A stretch of DNA of 64,000 nt from Temnothorax longispinosus. Taxonomy: Eukaryota > Arthropoda > Insecta > Hymenoptera > Formicidae. Below the pieces are notes generated by a model. The model worked only from the letters and a program-made list of their open reading frames with translations. It did not search any database and had not been told where the DNA came from. This document shows, in pieces, positions 50,351 to 64,000 of the stretch (position 1 is the first letter of the stretch; each line of letters starts with the position of its first letter). A program made the position numbers and the translations under genes. The DNA lies in assembly GCF_030848805.1 (NCBI RefSeq), contig NC_092362.1:21833020-21897019 (forward strand), written 5' to 3'.

Positions 50351-53300
50351 TTTATTACTCCAATTTTCAAGTCTAAAAAATACTATTTATAGAGCGCTTT
50401 GGAAGAAACGCTCGAATATGTGTCGACTTATTTTTGATGTAGATTCATACCTTGTAAGGCGATTAGTCAACTGTATCCTCTTCTTGTAAGCTGATTAGTA
50501 TTATCTCTGTAAAATTATAAGATCTCAAAAGATGATACTAATCAGCTTGTAAAATTACAAGATATGTAAAAGATACTTCTATGCAAGATTTTTAATTTTT
50601 TTTATGGAGTACATCAAAAGGCTTACTATTTTTTGAGTACTTTGAAACCAAAAAACATTAAAGCCAGATTAAGACAATGTTGTTTATTTCTTAAAAGACT
50701 AATTAAAATTCAAGGATTTGTATAAATGCTTGATGAAAAATCTTTAATAATGACAGTATTAAAATGTTATAGTTTCTCTTTTTCACATTAAATTTTAATT
50801 TCCATAATATCCTCGTCGTTTGTTGTCGAGTCCTTATAACCATTGCAATAAAGGTCGCGAGCATGCAAATTATGCAAAGCAACATCGCAGCGAAGTCGTT
50901 CCAACAAGGAAACAGAGTGTAACGAAAAATGAAAACGTATGCAAGATACATGCTCGTAAAACATGGATTATGAAACAAATGCTCGTCGGCTGTGTAAAGT
51001 GCGCAAATTTTATCAGTACGGCACACGCACTTGGCAATCTACATTTCTTCACTTGTAACAACGTTGCATTCCGCCGTCGTCGCTTTTTGTGCCGTCGAAT
51101 CGAATTCTTCGTATCTTCCAAGTTGCCTCGAGCAGCGGAAACCTTCTGCGTTCCGATAGCGAGTATATACGCGAGTGCACGCGCTTCCGTTCCACGCTCA
51201 CAAGCGTCCACATGCGGTGTCATTTGACACGCACGCGTATGTCGATACATACTTCGCTTCTTGGTTACTATCTTGACAAAAATTTTGCCCGAAACCGGTT
51301 CATGCCCGTGAAGCACGTCTATCATCGTGATCTCTTATTCTCTTATGCGCTTCGGCTCTAGAATTGATATCTCTTTCTTATAACGCGTAAAATCAAATCC
51401 TTGTTAAATGCTTTCATTATTTTGACATTTGAATAATCGGGTTACGATATGGAATGTTTTCTCTGATCGACAATGACAAAAAACCCATTATCCTCGCGAA
51501 GATATATGAGAGGAAGGAAATGTCAAAATTGAGTTTAATGGACGTAATGATTCGTAAAGTGGTGAAATCCGTATTTCCCTCTGGCTAAGAAATACTTGTC
51601 ATGATTTACGGCCATATCCAGAATAATTTTTTGCGAGTCAAATTGAGAGAAGGAAGAAGATTGGAATGGAACATTGTTGCAGATACAGAAATAAGATGTT
51701 AAAGTGATATCAGTTCAAATCCATTAAATTGAAATGAAAAGATTTAATTTGTTATTTATACGCGTCGTTAAGCAGGAATTATGATGTAATCTTCTCAGGG
51801 AGAATTTTCCACTTATTAAGAATAATAAGCGGAAAGGATATGCACTTAAACTTTTTATGGACTTAATCAACTAGCTTTAAATGGCGCGTAAAAAGTGTGA
51901 ATTAACATATCTAGACGTAAGTGAAGACGTTTACAAGATGATATACATATTTATCCCTTAATTAATATAGATTTACATATCTATTTCATGAAAAAAATGT
52001 ACGAAATTAATTGCTTGACTTGAAATATATGTTGTAGTAATATAGAAGACCGCGCGCGCGGAGTTCATGTATCCCGACTATATATATTTATTGATGAACT
52101 TTTCACTGTGCTCGAAGAAATAATCTCGAGATACATCCAGTATCCGCGACCGTTGTTCCCATCCATCCTCACGAGGACAATAGGTTCTCCTGACAAAGAG
52201 AGGAGACTGTTTTCCTTTCTCAGAGTTCCGTACGAGTTAGAACCGCGACCGACTCGCTGGCTTTCGATCGTCGTTGTCTTGAAACCAAGAGCAGCTCGCG
52301 GTGAGATAAATGAAGAACAAGAAAAGTATAGCGAATACGATTATATCGCAGATTTGTAGAAATTAAACTATATACTTTTAGATTAGAACAGCTTAAGATA
52401 TTAATGTTAGATATTTTGAATAAGTTTAACGAAAATTTATAGTTCGGTTTGACGATTAATATTGCAAACAGGAATCTTTAATTCGATATATCTGGATAAA
52501 ATGCTCCACAGTTAATAAATTATTATTTAAAACTAACGGGCAATTTGATGGAGGGGGTATAGGAAACAATAGAATGGGGAATCGTTTGGGAACGCGGAAA
52601 ATAAGGAGAGCATAACTTCGCACTTCCAGAAAGACGATGCATACGTGTTATGAAGAACTTTAATTTGGCTCTCTCACGCGACTCAGGAAGGCCGTTATAC
52701 GCGAAGGACGCTTCCCACGTTATATCGTGACAGATGTGCGGTACCGTCTGCCTATTTCGTACGGGCGTCCGTCGTGCATCGTGAATACGGTCAAAATAGC
52801 GCCAAACACATGCGGGCAAAAATCTTGATTTTATCAGCGAATTCTTTCGTTTATGTGCTAAAGATATTCTACGAGGCCGTTAAAATTAGCTACATATTAA
52901 GGAATTCTTTATGATACCGTTCTTTGAATACCGGAAACTACTGAACTACTTGCAGTGATATACGATAATTATATTACTTGCTAATTTTGATTTTACTTCC
53001 TTTTGACTACCGCATTGAAAGCTCAGTCTGCTAAGTTAAAAGTCAGAATATGTCAATGAGCGACGTCAAGTCAATGAATGGCGACGAGTATTACTTAACC
53101 GTCGTTAATGGAGTTACAACAAGAAAATTCTGGAAACGCGTCACGCGATTTGTATACGTATATAAGATTGGAAGAATGTCGTAGATCGAGAATCGATGAG
53201 ACCAGTCTCGGTTCGTCGAGGTCACACGAGATCGGTCACGCGCCACCAGCTTCACGGTATGAGTGTCGCAACACTCTGGAAAGTCTGGTATCTGTCGTCG

Positions 53301-55016
53301 ACAGATTCGGGTTTCAGGATGCAATGTTTACATTTGTGTGAGACATAAAGAAGGAAATTTAAACGCACAAAGCGTCATGAGATGTTAAAGTGGAAACTAT
53401 GACTTATTAGACGCAGATGTAAAAGTGACAATTATTGTGATTAATAAATTAAGAAGTTAAAAAAATTGTGTCTGAGAACTCTTTAACAAGACGTAGAGAG
53501 TAAGAACTATCTTAATAGTGCGCGCTTCTTATATCTATGTGCACACGTGCATCAGAAAGAATCAAACACTGTTTCGCAGAGCTCTGCTTTCTCTTATCAT
53601 TTATATATCACTGTCAGTCAGGCTGCAGTAGGAACGTTCAATTTCCTCCGGTCGTTTCGTCGGGACATAAATCATAAATCGCGTACAAACGAAAGCGCGC
53701 GCGGAAAGACCCTTGTGCGCGCCTTGCCCACCGGAAATATTAAACTCATACGAAACGCAGGTGCAATTCAGAATGCCGGGCGAACGCCTTCACCGGAACT
53801 GCGTAATCGTGCCGCGGTGAAAACTTGATCGTAATTTCGCGATATCCTGAAATTAAATCGCAGCAATTAATATGTTCTCTCGAAGAATGCGAAAAAGAAT
53901 GCTGTTTTAGAACCGCTTTAATACGGTCGGGGAATATTGAGGCTCGGTACATGCTCGATATCAACCGCTTATTACGCTTTTCATTAGTTATGTCACACAA
54001 CTGCGCATTTCTTCGTGTGAAATCAGCGATTACTTACTGTTTCGTTCCCAGATGACGTAGCGAGTTAAAAATATGTGGATGATATTTTTAGAATCAAGAA
54101 TATGTTCTCAATATTTCCATGCAGGCATTAATTAATTGTTGATCAGCTTTTTCCACGAAAATGATATTGTGCTGTAAATATATCAAAGATCGACGAAAGT
54201 GCTAAATTAGAAAGTAACACGAAGTATAGTTCTGAGAAGCATTAAGAAATAGCCAGATTGTGACGTTAATTTAGCAGTTTCATGACATCTAATTCTGAAA
54301 AATGTTGCAAAAATATTTTTAAGTAATATTATTAAAGACGCATAATGTAGCAGCAAAAAAGTTAAGCGTTATATAGCTTTGGTCGTTTACATACTAAAAC
54401 AAAACTGATGATTTAATTAAATATTTATATAAAAATGTTCTTTATATAATATATTTATACATTATAAAAAATCTTTTACATAATATATTTATACATTATA
54501 AAACAATATATATAATATATATTTTAACGATAGAATTTTTAAAAATAATATAATGTTTATGAAAAGATTTTATTTGTCGGATTTCTTTATTTCTGTCTCA
54601 TCGGAAGAAAAGACTTTGTGATATCGAACGAAACAATTGTCTTACGGAATCGAACGAATCATTCAAGTAACTTTACACGCGATCGGTTTGATTGAGGCTA
54701 ACCTGAGAAATGTTGGATTCATCGAACGAGAGAGAACAAGAATTTCCTGTGGTTTTTAAACTTGCTGCACGGAAGAGTTCAGTTGCAAGGAGTGTCAATT
54801 ACTGTTGATTAAAGTTTTCCGGAGAGTCAGCTGACAACATTTTCAGCAGAGTTCTTCCGCTGTACGATACATACAATGTTGAAAGATTTAATATTTTTTT
54901 ACTGATGTATATTAGCTAATCTGTTGCTTGTTATGCGAGATTTTCTGATTATAATATTTTCTTATATTTATCGCGATTATTAAGTAATATGGAACAATAG
55001 CAGAAAAATTAGCTGA
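50351..55016. other. Gene-poor region
   Basis: No supported gene. 50488-50551 has a small hairpin (AAGCTGATTAGTAT / ATACTAATCAGCTT). 51060-51360, 52040-52360 and 53090-53820 are CpG-richer with open frames on both strands but no domains. 54445-54515 holds two copies of an AT-rich unit of about 36 bp (TATAATATATTTATACATTA). Confidence 0.35.
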
Positions 55017-55031
55017 TAGTACAATGAACTT

Positions 55032-55288
55032 GTATGTACGTATATAGTTACTTTATTACCCCAAGGGGTCCAAAAGGGCGTTTTGTAGGGACGTACCCAA
55101 CCCTATACATGTGTCTGCCATAGGCTCATCGGCGTTTTTCAGGGACGTACCCAACCCTTTACAAGGCCGAGTATCCACCCGAATATCTTCAAAAATCAAA
55201 ATAACATCAAAATATAACTAAAATAAACTAATCTCGAAAAATAAACAGTATACATCAATCTTGCTGTGATCGGCGTTTTTCAGGGACG
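55032..55288 (-). mobile_element. Retrosequence with 15-bp target duplication (SINE or truncated non-LTR)
   Basis: TAGTACAATGAACTT is repeated exactly at 55017-55031 and 55289-55303, bounding a 257-bp insert. Read on the minus strand the insert has CGTCCCTGAAAAACGCCGAT twice and ends CCCCTTGGGGTAATAAAG followed by AT-rich sequence, a plausible retrotransposon 3' end. No ORF. Confidence 0.7.
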
Positions 55289-55303
55289 TAGTACAATGAA
55301 CTT

Positions 55304-58300
55304 ATTTCCGTATTAAATGCTCATTTTATTTCATATGTTTGCTAATAACGTGCAACACTGTTAACTTGCAACTTCAAGTTACACTCAGAGATTAGTCCTT
55401 AAATTACTATTTTATAATCGACATTTATAGTGATGCAATCTTTTTTATTGCTATGTAGATGTATATGTATGAAAGCAATCGTCGCAGGAAATTTACGTAA
55501 TACTGTGAGAAAATGAAATCTCAGCTCGTTCTAAATCTCTAAAAACCGCAAAATACGTCACTCAAGTTGAAAACATTATTCATAATTTACGAATAAATTA
55601 TATTAACGCGGAATAAACCGATGACGCACGTGGTAAATCCCAACAATTAATGTAATATTCCATTTATATAATGCATTGCTTATTTATGCCGCCATATATA
55701 TGTATGTACTTAATATTGAAAATACATAGTTGAAAATTATAGTTCAATTAGAGTTGACATGATAGAAACGTGCATTGTTTTGAAAAATGATAATGTTTTG
55801 TAATTTTATCGTCATTTAATATGTCATCGAATTAATCTATGTTCTTTATTCACATATTTGGCTCGTATAGACTTTAATCATTCGCAAAACAATGGTTCAA
55901 AGGGATCTTGAGGCAGTAATTAAGACAAGAGATTAGCGATTGCTCTGTGATTTATCGCCTACCAGTGCGTGCCTATTGTCCATGGAGACACGATTAGAAC
56001 GTTTACAACCAACAGTAAATTGTCCCTGAACGTGACAAAATGAACGGCTGCAACTTGACACGCAACTCCGAATGTCGTCATATAAATGCGCTCGTAAATC
56101 CAGCTTTGCAGCGGATTGTCGATATTTGCTTTTCATTAGTTTTCATGAGTCGCCTAATTGCTCAGCAATAAATCGCAACTGTGAGTACTCTTTTTGATGC
56201 TTACAACGTGAAAACTCTTATAGTTCTTACTATTTTCCCAAAATGAAAGAAACGATAAATGCGGAGCGTTAAGTCGTTTTAATTAGCATACCGGTCCTTC
56301 ATTCCTGCGACTTTCTCTTCGCAATTATCGCGGCGAGGATTTTCCCACACCGTCAATATTAGATTAAATTAGCTTGGGATCATGGATTCCGGGTCGACGA
56401 CGAAAAATGCATTGTTCCGACGCGCTTCTCCCGTCATTAGACACATCCTGTGTTAAGAGCGGATCATTAACAATGAACGATGCATCGCAACAAATGGCTG
56501 TCAGCATCGTCTCAGTATTATTTATTGCCGCAATTATTATTGCATTTATTATTCAATATTATGCAACGTGTTTCAAGACCACATTGGTCTACTTTATTTG
56601 GAAAATATAATAATTGCTATGGGGAATTTTCTTACGTAGAACGATGAAAACGATTACATGAGAGATTTACGTATGATTCGAATAGGTGGAAAGTGAGAAA
56701 AGCGAAAAAGTTTCTTGAAAATGATTACCTTGCTCGTAAAACTGGCTGGGTCGCAAAACTCACCGACTAAACGATATATCGCTGGCAAGTTGCTCGCGGA
56801 TGTTAATGCAAATTTCCAAGATGTGTTCACGTAAGAAACGTATCACGGTAGCGCGCGTTAATCCGTTCTCTCATGCCGCTTGGCGTACCTTTTTCCATCG
56901 TATCGTACCGTTATCGGCGAAAACGCTGCAGCGCGTTATATTCATTTTTTGGTCGGCTTAGTGAGTAATGCTATATACCAATTGCTAAAATCGTCTCTCC
57001 TCGTTCGGCGGAAATCATGCTCCCGTTCGTCGGTTTACACGCGAGCCTCGCCTCGCCTCGCCTCGCGCGTTGCACAACATTTCGTATCCCGCTGCAGCCG
57101 TGTCGTTTGACGCGGGCTTCTACAATCGTGCGTGGGTACGCGAATACAATCCAGTAACGCAAGTGCCATGCGTAGACGCAACTCAGGCCGACGATCGCTG
57201 GCGCGGTTCTCAGTACGGCATGAAACGCTAGTAGGAAGTTGCGGCAACTTCGACGCGGTTCTGAGATTTACGTTTTTATGCACTGGCTGCAAGTGAGAAT
57301 TATTTATAGTGAAAGGTAAAAAAAAACAGTTAACTTTGCACGCTTGAATTAAGTATTATTGGTGAAAAATGTATTCTCTCTCTCTCTATTATAATAGTTA
57401 CTTTAATTACTTAAATAACATTTAAGAACGTAACGAGTCTGTAATTGCATGTCATGAAACTAGATCGCAGTCGTCTGAGAAAATAGTGAAATTCCATTCG
57501 TTTCGTCACGGTTTGATAGGTGTGGTTCCGCCGGAAGTGGAAGCGAATTAAGCGACGTCGTGCCGGAAATGCACGGCAAGACCACGTGAAACAGATCAGG
57601 CCGTCATTGTTCGCCACGAAATCGCTATCCCGGAAGCACTGAGTCGTTTCCGGAAACAGATGAATATGTTTGACAAGGAGGATTCGATCTTAATGAAGAT
57701 AGAAAGTAACTCCGCAGCACAATTAATTAAAGATGAGATGCTTTCGCTAATTATATTTCTATTCTAGATCGATTCTCCTGTTCTTCGAAGAAAAAAGATT
57801 AGAAATTACACATCTCTGGATGATAGTAATTTTTTTAAAGTATAGTTACTGTATTACGTATGTGGATAAATTAAATTAATAACTTTACACTAATGGCGAA
57901 TAGATAAGATTAAATAATATATCGGATTTATAGAGATAAAAAATTTCTTTAGAGAAGATTTAGCGATTGAGCTATTGAAAAGCATGACGATCTTAGCAGT
58001 CGAGACATCTGATGTAATAAGAGCATGCGCACGAGTTTTAAATCTAACTGAATTCCTATCTCATTCTTCGTAACGTGCGTAAAAAAAGGAAAAGAATATA
58101 AGTGCGATATGTAATTAGCTTTATGGTCGATTATGCCATAGAAGTACGATACCGCACGTATATGACTTTGCATGTTTTTCATAATACCGTACCGCGATTC
58201 CGCTATTACTTCTCCTGTATCACGAAGCTCCAACTTTTTCCACGAACATGACTATCTATCCGTCGCTTCGTCTTTCATCGCAGCCGTTCCATATAATCAT

Positions 58301-59483
58301 ATCGAAGTGCTTCATCACGTGAAAACATAAACTAATGGCCCATGTTTGCACGCGTCGTCTGTAAGGGTGGAAAGTGCAATGTCCGACCGCGCCTGAATAA
58401 GGGCGCGGCTTTTGAGGGTGCGGTGTTTGCTGCACGCACGTGTAGGCACCCTTATTCTTCATCTCCATGACAGCAGGTTGGGGCTATTTAATTTAACGTC
58501 ATTTTCTTAATAAGCACCAAAATTCCGCGAGCTTCTAATGGGATATCTAATTATAAAAATAATTATACTATTAGTTTTTATATATGCTTTTAAAATTATA
58601 CTAATTCTAAAAGTAAAATTATCGACTGTATTAATAATAATATAAATAAAATAGGAATTTATTTTGTTGATTTATTTATCAAGAAAATAGTATTTATTTA
58701 ATTTTACAAATTTTTTATTTATTATATTTTTATATTACAATATCGTGTAGAGTTTTGACTTATTAATTATTATATGATAAAACATGTGAACGTCAAAATT
58801 GATAAACAACACCATGAACCAATGATATGACTTTTAATTATGATAGACTTCTATGTGAAGACGTATGTTTGCATTCTGTGGCATTTATCGTTTGAAAGTA
58901 TTTCTTATTGTTAGTGGACTGTCTGGACTGTTTATAATATGAGTTCGCGCGTACTGTCCCCAGTCATAACAGCATACCTCATTACACGATATATGTTCCG
59001 TACTCGATAGCCTGCCTTATCACTTCACACATTTTTGTAATTTATGTAGATTTGGAAATGCATCGTAACATATCTTATTCGTAATTAAATAACTTGCAAT
59101 AAGAAGAAATAGACCGTAAAAAATTAGCGTAACAAGGATATTAAAATTAATCAAGAAAACTATTAAAAACTTTTGTTACGGAAATACGAAGTAATCTTTA
59201 AAGTTCAATTAACGTGCCGGCATTCTTTTCGAGATATAATTTTTCCGGTTTTTTAAGGGTGAACTCTTGTGCTCGTTCGTTGCCCTTCGTTGCCCTCAGT
59301 CAATCGTCTTAAGAAATCCGAAAGTTCACGAAGCGTGTAATATAAGTCAATCATCTTGGAGATTATAGAAGCTGACCTACATGTGCGCAACCACTCCCAA
59401 ATCACAGATTCGTTGCCAGTGCACTGCTAGATAGGAAATAATTAATCAATTGTATAACCAAGAGAAAGAGAGAGAAAGAGAGC

Positions 59484-59518
<35 letters not shown>

Positions 59519-62500
59519 AACATGATATTATTATAAATTTGACTTTAATTTTAACAATTTATGCATAAAATTAGACTCCTCCGTTATTAGTTTTTACAGT
59601 TTATGTAGATAACATTAATTGTTCACTATTCAACTATTTTCTTTTTATGCGTGTACACGTTTTAATTTGTAAAACATGTATTAAACGTTGTAAAGTAAAT
59701 GATTTTTGCGATTATTTTAATTAGGTATTCAACACAGAATTCAAAAATAACAGTAACTTGACGTGAATTATTACCGAAAGAATGTTGAAGATGATCATTA
59801 TTTTTTTACGGACTATTTTTTGTGCTTTATATTTTTTTCTAAAAAAGGATCTATCTAGAGCTGTCGAAACTCTATATATGATTAATACAGAACCTTATGG
59901 GATGACGGGCAATTTTCATCAGATGCGAAGTTTTCCCACCTTAAATCGTTTAAGATGTAATACAAAAATAATAATTAGTTAATAATATACACCTAGCTCA
60001 CGTTATACAAATTTATTTAGTCCTTTTTTTTGTAAAAAAAATTAGTAAGCAGAGAGATTTTAAATCAAAGTCAATATTCTATTATTGCATTTACAAAAAT
60101 ATTTTTAATTTTTATATAAACAAATTATTAAACAGATATATAACGTATCATCTTTAATGTTATCTCGAAAATGTGATATTATGCCTGACATGCTGATTTC
60201 GATTTGATAAAGAGATAGTGAGATATGTGCAGGATAAAAATGTTTCATACAAAAAGGGCCCTGTGTTCCACCAAAGGCACTAGATAAATATATATTCACA
60301 GGGTGTATGCATGGAGTTTCATATATGAGGCTGTCGTACAAATTTGATTCTCGGATCCCTTAACACTTCTGATGTTTGCCAGCTTTCGCGTTATCGCATA
60401 CGCAACGTGAGGAAACTTTACAAGAGTAGTTTTTATATTTATTTTTCTTCTCGCTCCCGACGACAAGAGGACGACTTTGAACTCTTTTTTGTCTACTTCA
60501 TAACTCTTTCTTTGCCTAACTCTAACGTAATGACATTTGCGTAGCATATTGTACCAGCACAAAATACAACCTTTATCTTTATCGAGATTATTATGCAAAA
60601 TATGTTTTTATTATTTTGCAAATAAAAAATACTTTTATTAATTAACAAAATTTTATAATTATTGTTTAAATATATATCTGTTTTATATATTTTATTAATA
60701 ATGCTAATTATTAAAAATTACAAGTATTTTAAAAGGATATAAGAAATACAGAAGAAAAGAACAATATCCAGATGCACTATTTGTAAAAGTCTAGCTATTT
60801 TTCTTTCCTTTAAAAATCGAGAACATTCTGACCGCGATCGATGTACTTTAATAGCAATTTCACGATGCGGCAAGGTCCAGCTTCCGCTCTGCGTGACGAA
60901 GCTCATTTCCGGGACAATTCCATGCCCTATTAGAGGGAAACCCCTAACGAATATTTTTTCTCCCCTCATCGACTACTTCAACCACTATTTCCTCTAGGTT
61001 GTTTATGTTAGTATTTCGAGAAAAAGAAAATTTAAATATCCGCAAATATATTTATTTTAAAATCCAAATTTTCTAATATTACTGGCACTTTTAGCATATT
61101 TAATCATAATTATGCCATTTAAATTTATATTATTTTATTAAAATTTTATGCTTCTGCAAAGTTAATATTTTTTACAATTTTTTTACAAAACATAATATAG
61201 CTTGTCGATGTAACAAACATGATACACATTTGCCGATCAATTCCATTGTTGCTGCATCCCATCAAAATTTACAGTTACAATAATTTCATACTATCCTCTT
61301 CCGGATTATTCATTTTCCTCCGTGAGACACCCTCCGGGAGTGTCTCCCAGCTTCCTATATCATCAAAATTGGTTCCAGAAGGTGACAATTATTTTTCAAG
61401 CGATAACACACGGTTACGTCCATCTTCTCTGTTTCCTCTTTGGTTTCGGCAAACTGGCGAATAACAGGTTCGCCTTGCAAGGTGAGATACATATCCCTTC
61501 TCGTTGTCCCTCTCGCCTCGTGCACGCATACGCGCAAATCGGCGGTGTGCAGGTGCACGATGGATGCATGTCTGGTAAGAATCGCACACGTATACACACA
61601 ACACGAGGGAAGAGCCTCGCCTGTGGGAAAGTAATGCTACACCATGGGATCCACCGGGCTGGACCGCTGCTCTACCAAAGTCCCATAGTACGCATACTAC
61701 GGTCCGTCATGCTCGTCGTGTACACGGCTAAAGTAACTGACCACCATGGTTCCGATTTCTCCTCTCGCATTCTCCCTCCCCCCGTCGTCGGTTCCGAGCG
61801 GTTCTCGAGTGGTCAATCGACTTCGTGGAATTTGCATACGAGCGAACGATATTGATGTCTTTATCGTCGGTCAGTTAATTCCATAAATTAAAATTCGTTA
61901 AATATTTATATGTTACGATGAAGTCAGGCAAACTAAATCATGAAAACTCTGCTATAAGAATTATAATTATGAATGCTATAAGTGTTTTAATGCAATTTTA
62001 TACGTTTGATCATCTTGATGAATAAGTGATGTAACGCAGTGAAATTGTATAGTATTATATCGGCGACTATCTAAACAGGTTCCATAGACTAAACTGATAA
62101 ACTGCTATGCACTTGGCGATAATGATATGTAATCCATGTAACATCGTTACGTCATTTAAGTAGAAAATGATGAAAAATGTGATTGCAATGTCCCACCGAA
62201 ACATCGTCACGGTGGTTGCATTTTCACATAACAATCCATCCTGTTTCAGTGTGAAACGCGATAATCACTCAACTATCCAATTTACCTGAAGGAATTATTA
62301 AACGTTGGAATTAAATCCAAAAAGAATTAAATGCTAAAAAAAAGAATGGTTGACCAACGTTTCAAAACTATTTAGATATTGAATAATATTCAAATGCCTT
62401 TATACTTACCTCAAGACATTTTACTGTCTCAAATATTTTTATACCATATCTATTACTCTACATTTTTATATTACGAATGATTGATAATTCCTGAATTGAT

Positions 62501-62570
62501 AATTCCGTTATCCTGCGCATACAGAATCTCTTATATATATCTTCTATTATAATAATTAAAAAAAAACGCT
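55304..62570. other. Gene-poor region
   Basis: No supported coding exon. Small items: CCTCG tandem (about 57044-57065), hairpin CCGCGCCTGAATAAGGGCGCGG (about 58387-58408), (GA)n-rich tract 59462-59514, and hairpin GAGACACCCTCCGGGAGTGTCTC (about 61324-61346). Open frames are short and without domains. Confidence 0.35.
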
Positions 62571-64000
62571 CGCAGAGGACATGGTACAAAAATATTCGTC
62601 ACGACAGCGACCTGATGCGACAGGTCGACGCTCGTACCTTTTGCGTGTCAGCGATAAGCCAGTGCCGCTTTATGAGACTCAACGCACGAATACGTGCACA
62701 CACGTTTCGCATTGTCGGTAGTCGCCGCCGCACGCGCGTGCACTAGCGCGGCTTATCTGCCGATTGCAGCTGCACCGGCGCGGCAATCTAGCCTGGCGCA
62801 GCTAATTGAATTTTCTTCCCGAGATCGTCGTGAGCGAGGCCAGAGTTCGCTGGGGGAAGGATCTTTCACAGAGAAGCTCCTTGTACCCGCGCGACAAAAG
62901 GCACGCGTGTTGCACAACCGAATCACGATAATACGCGTGGCTGCTGCTGCTGCTGCTGCCGTAGAACTCTCGCGTCGCGATCTCGCGCCGAGACTCAAGA
63001 CCAAAGTCACTCGTAGTTCTTACAGACATGCCGCTGTTAGACTAGTGACGTTTTTCCATGACCGGCAACCATGAGTTTCTCGACCCCGGCGAACTGACCT
63101 CAACGGACAGAATTCGAGAAACTGAGCATCGATATACGTTCCTGGGAAAAGTAGTCATTTACGAATAGTTGACTGATGTGCGAAAGGAAATATTAAAGCT
63201 GTATCCACGGGCTTCAATTAGATCCGTTCTTTCTTCGATATAATTTATAACTGTTAAATCCGTAATTATAGTTAAAAGACAATTGGAGAAAATTAATTTT
63301 CACCAAGTCTTTTACAATCTGCTCGATTCCAACCCAGAGATTATAGTGCGCCGAAGTATTTCAAAGACATCCCTTATTTTCGACACGCCTACACGTGCAA
63401 GATTGGCCTCGAATTACACGTGTCGACCACCCCACGTTGTATCGGCTGCATCGATAAATGCCACCCAGGTGCCCTAATCGCGCGCTCCTTTCCTTTCGAA
63501 GCCTACACCTTTCCGAATACCTGCCTGCGGACTGCTCGGCAAGTGCTTCATTCAAACGGCTTTATTAAAGATCGTCTTAAGAAATCATCGTCGGGAAATC
63601 TAACGCGGTTGCAATATTGGTTGGAAAAATCGTGGGACGTAACGCGCACCGGAAGACGAGGATTTATTTCTTCTTCCGTCACGATAATATGCGCGATTAC
63701 ACACACATTTACGCTGACGCAAATTCAAATATACACTCCAATTTAGATCGCGGAGTAGAATGGCGGCTAGATCGCTATAAATACGTAACGCGCATTTCCT
63801 CCGAATCGATGAATATCTCAGCCACGAGTCATTGTTTTTCCTGGCGCGGGCGCGTGTAACTAGTTTATTAAATCAAAAGGAGAAGCGTATTTGTATACGC
63901 TATTCAGCGAATCGAGCCGACTCCCACGTATACGTCTCTCACTTTTCTCTCGCAGAGACGTAAGCCCTTCTTTCTTCGACATGAGCTCTACGCCCATGCA
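62571..64000. promoter_or_regulatory. CpG-rich, promoter-like window end
   Basis: Base composition rises in CG from about 62600 (CACGCGCGTG, CGCGTCGCGATCTCGCGCCG), with a GCT/CTG run at 62940-62962. Overlapping open frames such as 62694-63074 are Ala/Arg-rich and probably spurious. It may be the 5' region of a gene beyond the window. Confidence 0.3.

Noticed and set aside
50820..51361. ORFs of 90-151 aa on both strands
   Set aside because: Mutually overlapping, no domains, no splice partners.
62694..63074. 126-aa Ala/Arg-rich ORF
   Set aside because: Low complexity, CpG-driven, overlapping equally long frames on the other strand.

Overview
This is an AT-rich insect nuclear segment, most likely from a hymenopteran and possibly an ant. 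The evidence is small spliced genes with canonical GT-AG introns, recognisable insect orthologues, and a dense load of DNA transposons, Helitrons and hairpin MITEs. The ant assignment is inference only. All coordinates and splice sites were read by eye, with no database search.

Host genes I can support are: (1) the 3' part of an angiotensin-converting-enzyme-like gene (1-1948, +), whose zinc motif has lost its first histidine; (2) two tandem copies of a small secreted prepropeptide gene (10425-13236 and 17408-20321, +), which I do not recognise; (3) a FAM210-type mitochondrial membrane protein gene (37022-38274, +); (4) an Ajuba LIM-protein gene (jub; 46688-40668, -), whose complete six-exon coding sequence can be read. 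FAM210 and jub are convergent. Near 32971-35900 there are small minus-strand exon candidates beside a long CpG-rich block, probably the 5' end of a gene I cannot identify.

The left 30 kb is a transposon graveyard. An LTR-retrotransposon reverse-transcriptase fragment (about 3386-3632) is followed by a decayed multi-exon ORF and a C2H2/'MHDxLEGV' transposon-like ORF. That second ORF is split by a 2.6-kb AT-rich element (6641-9277), which itself contains two further TIR elements. The two prepropeptide copies have each taken Helitrons into intron 1. A piggyBac-type element with TTAA target duplications lies just behind copy 1. A decayed Harbinger-like two-gene unit (21520-24400) is followed by a piggyBac element with an intact 576-aa transposase (26040-27770).

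The right 30 kb (about 46.7-64 kb) is mostly non-coding, with one hairpin MITE, one retrosequence flanked by 15-bp duplications, microsatellites and a few CpG-rich patches.

The most interesting signal is the tandem prepropeptide pair. Signal-peptide exons and introns are nearly identical between copies, while the exon that follows an RRKR processing site is strongly diverged. That is the pattern expected of a fast-evolving secreted peptide.
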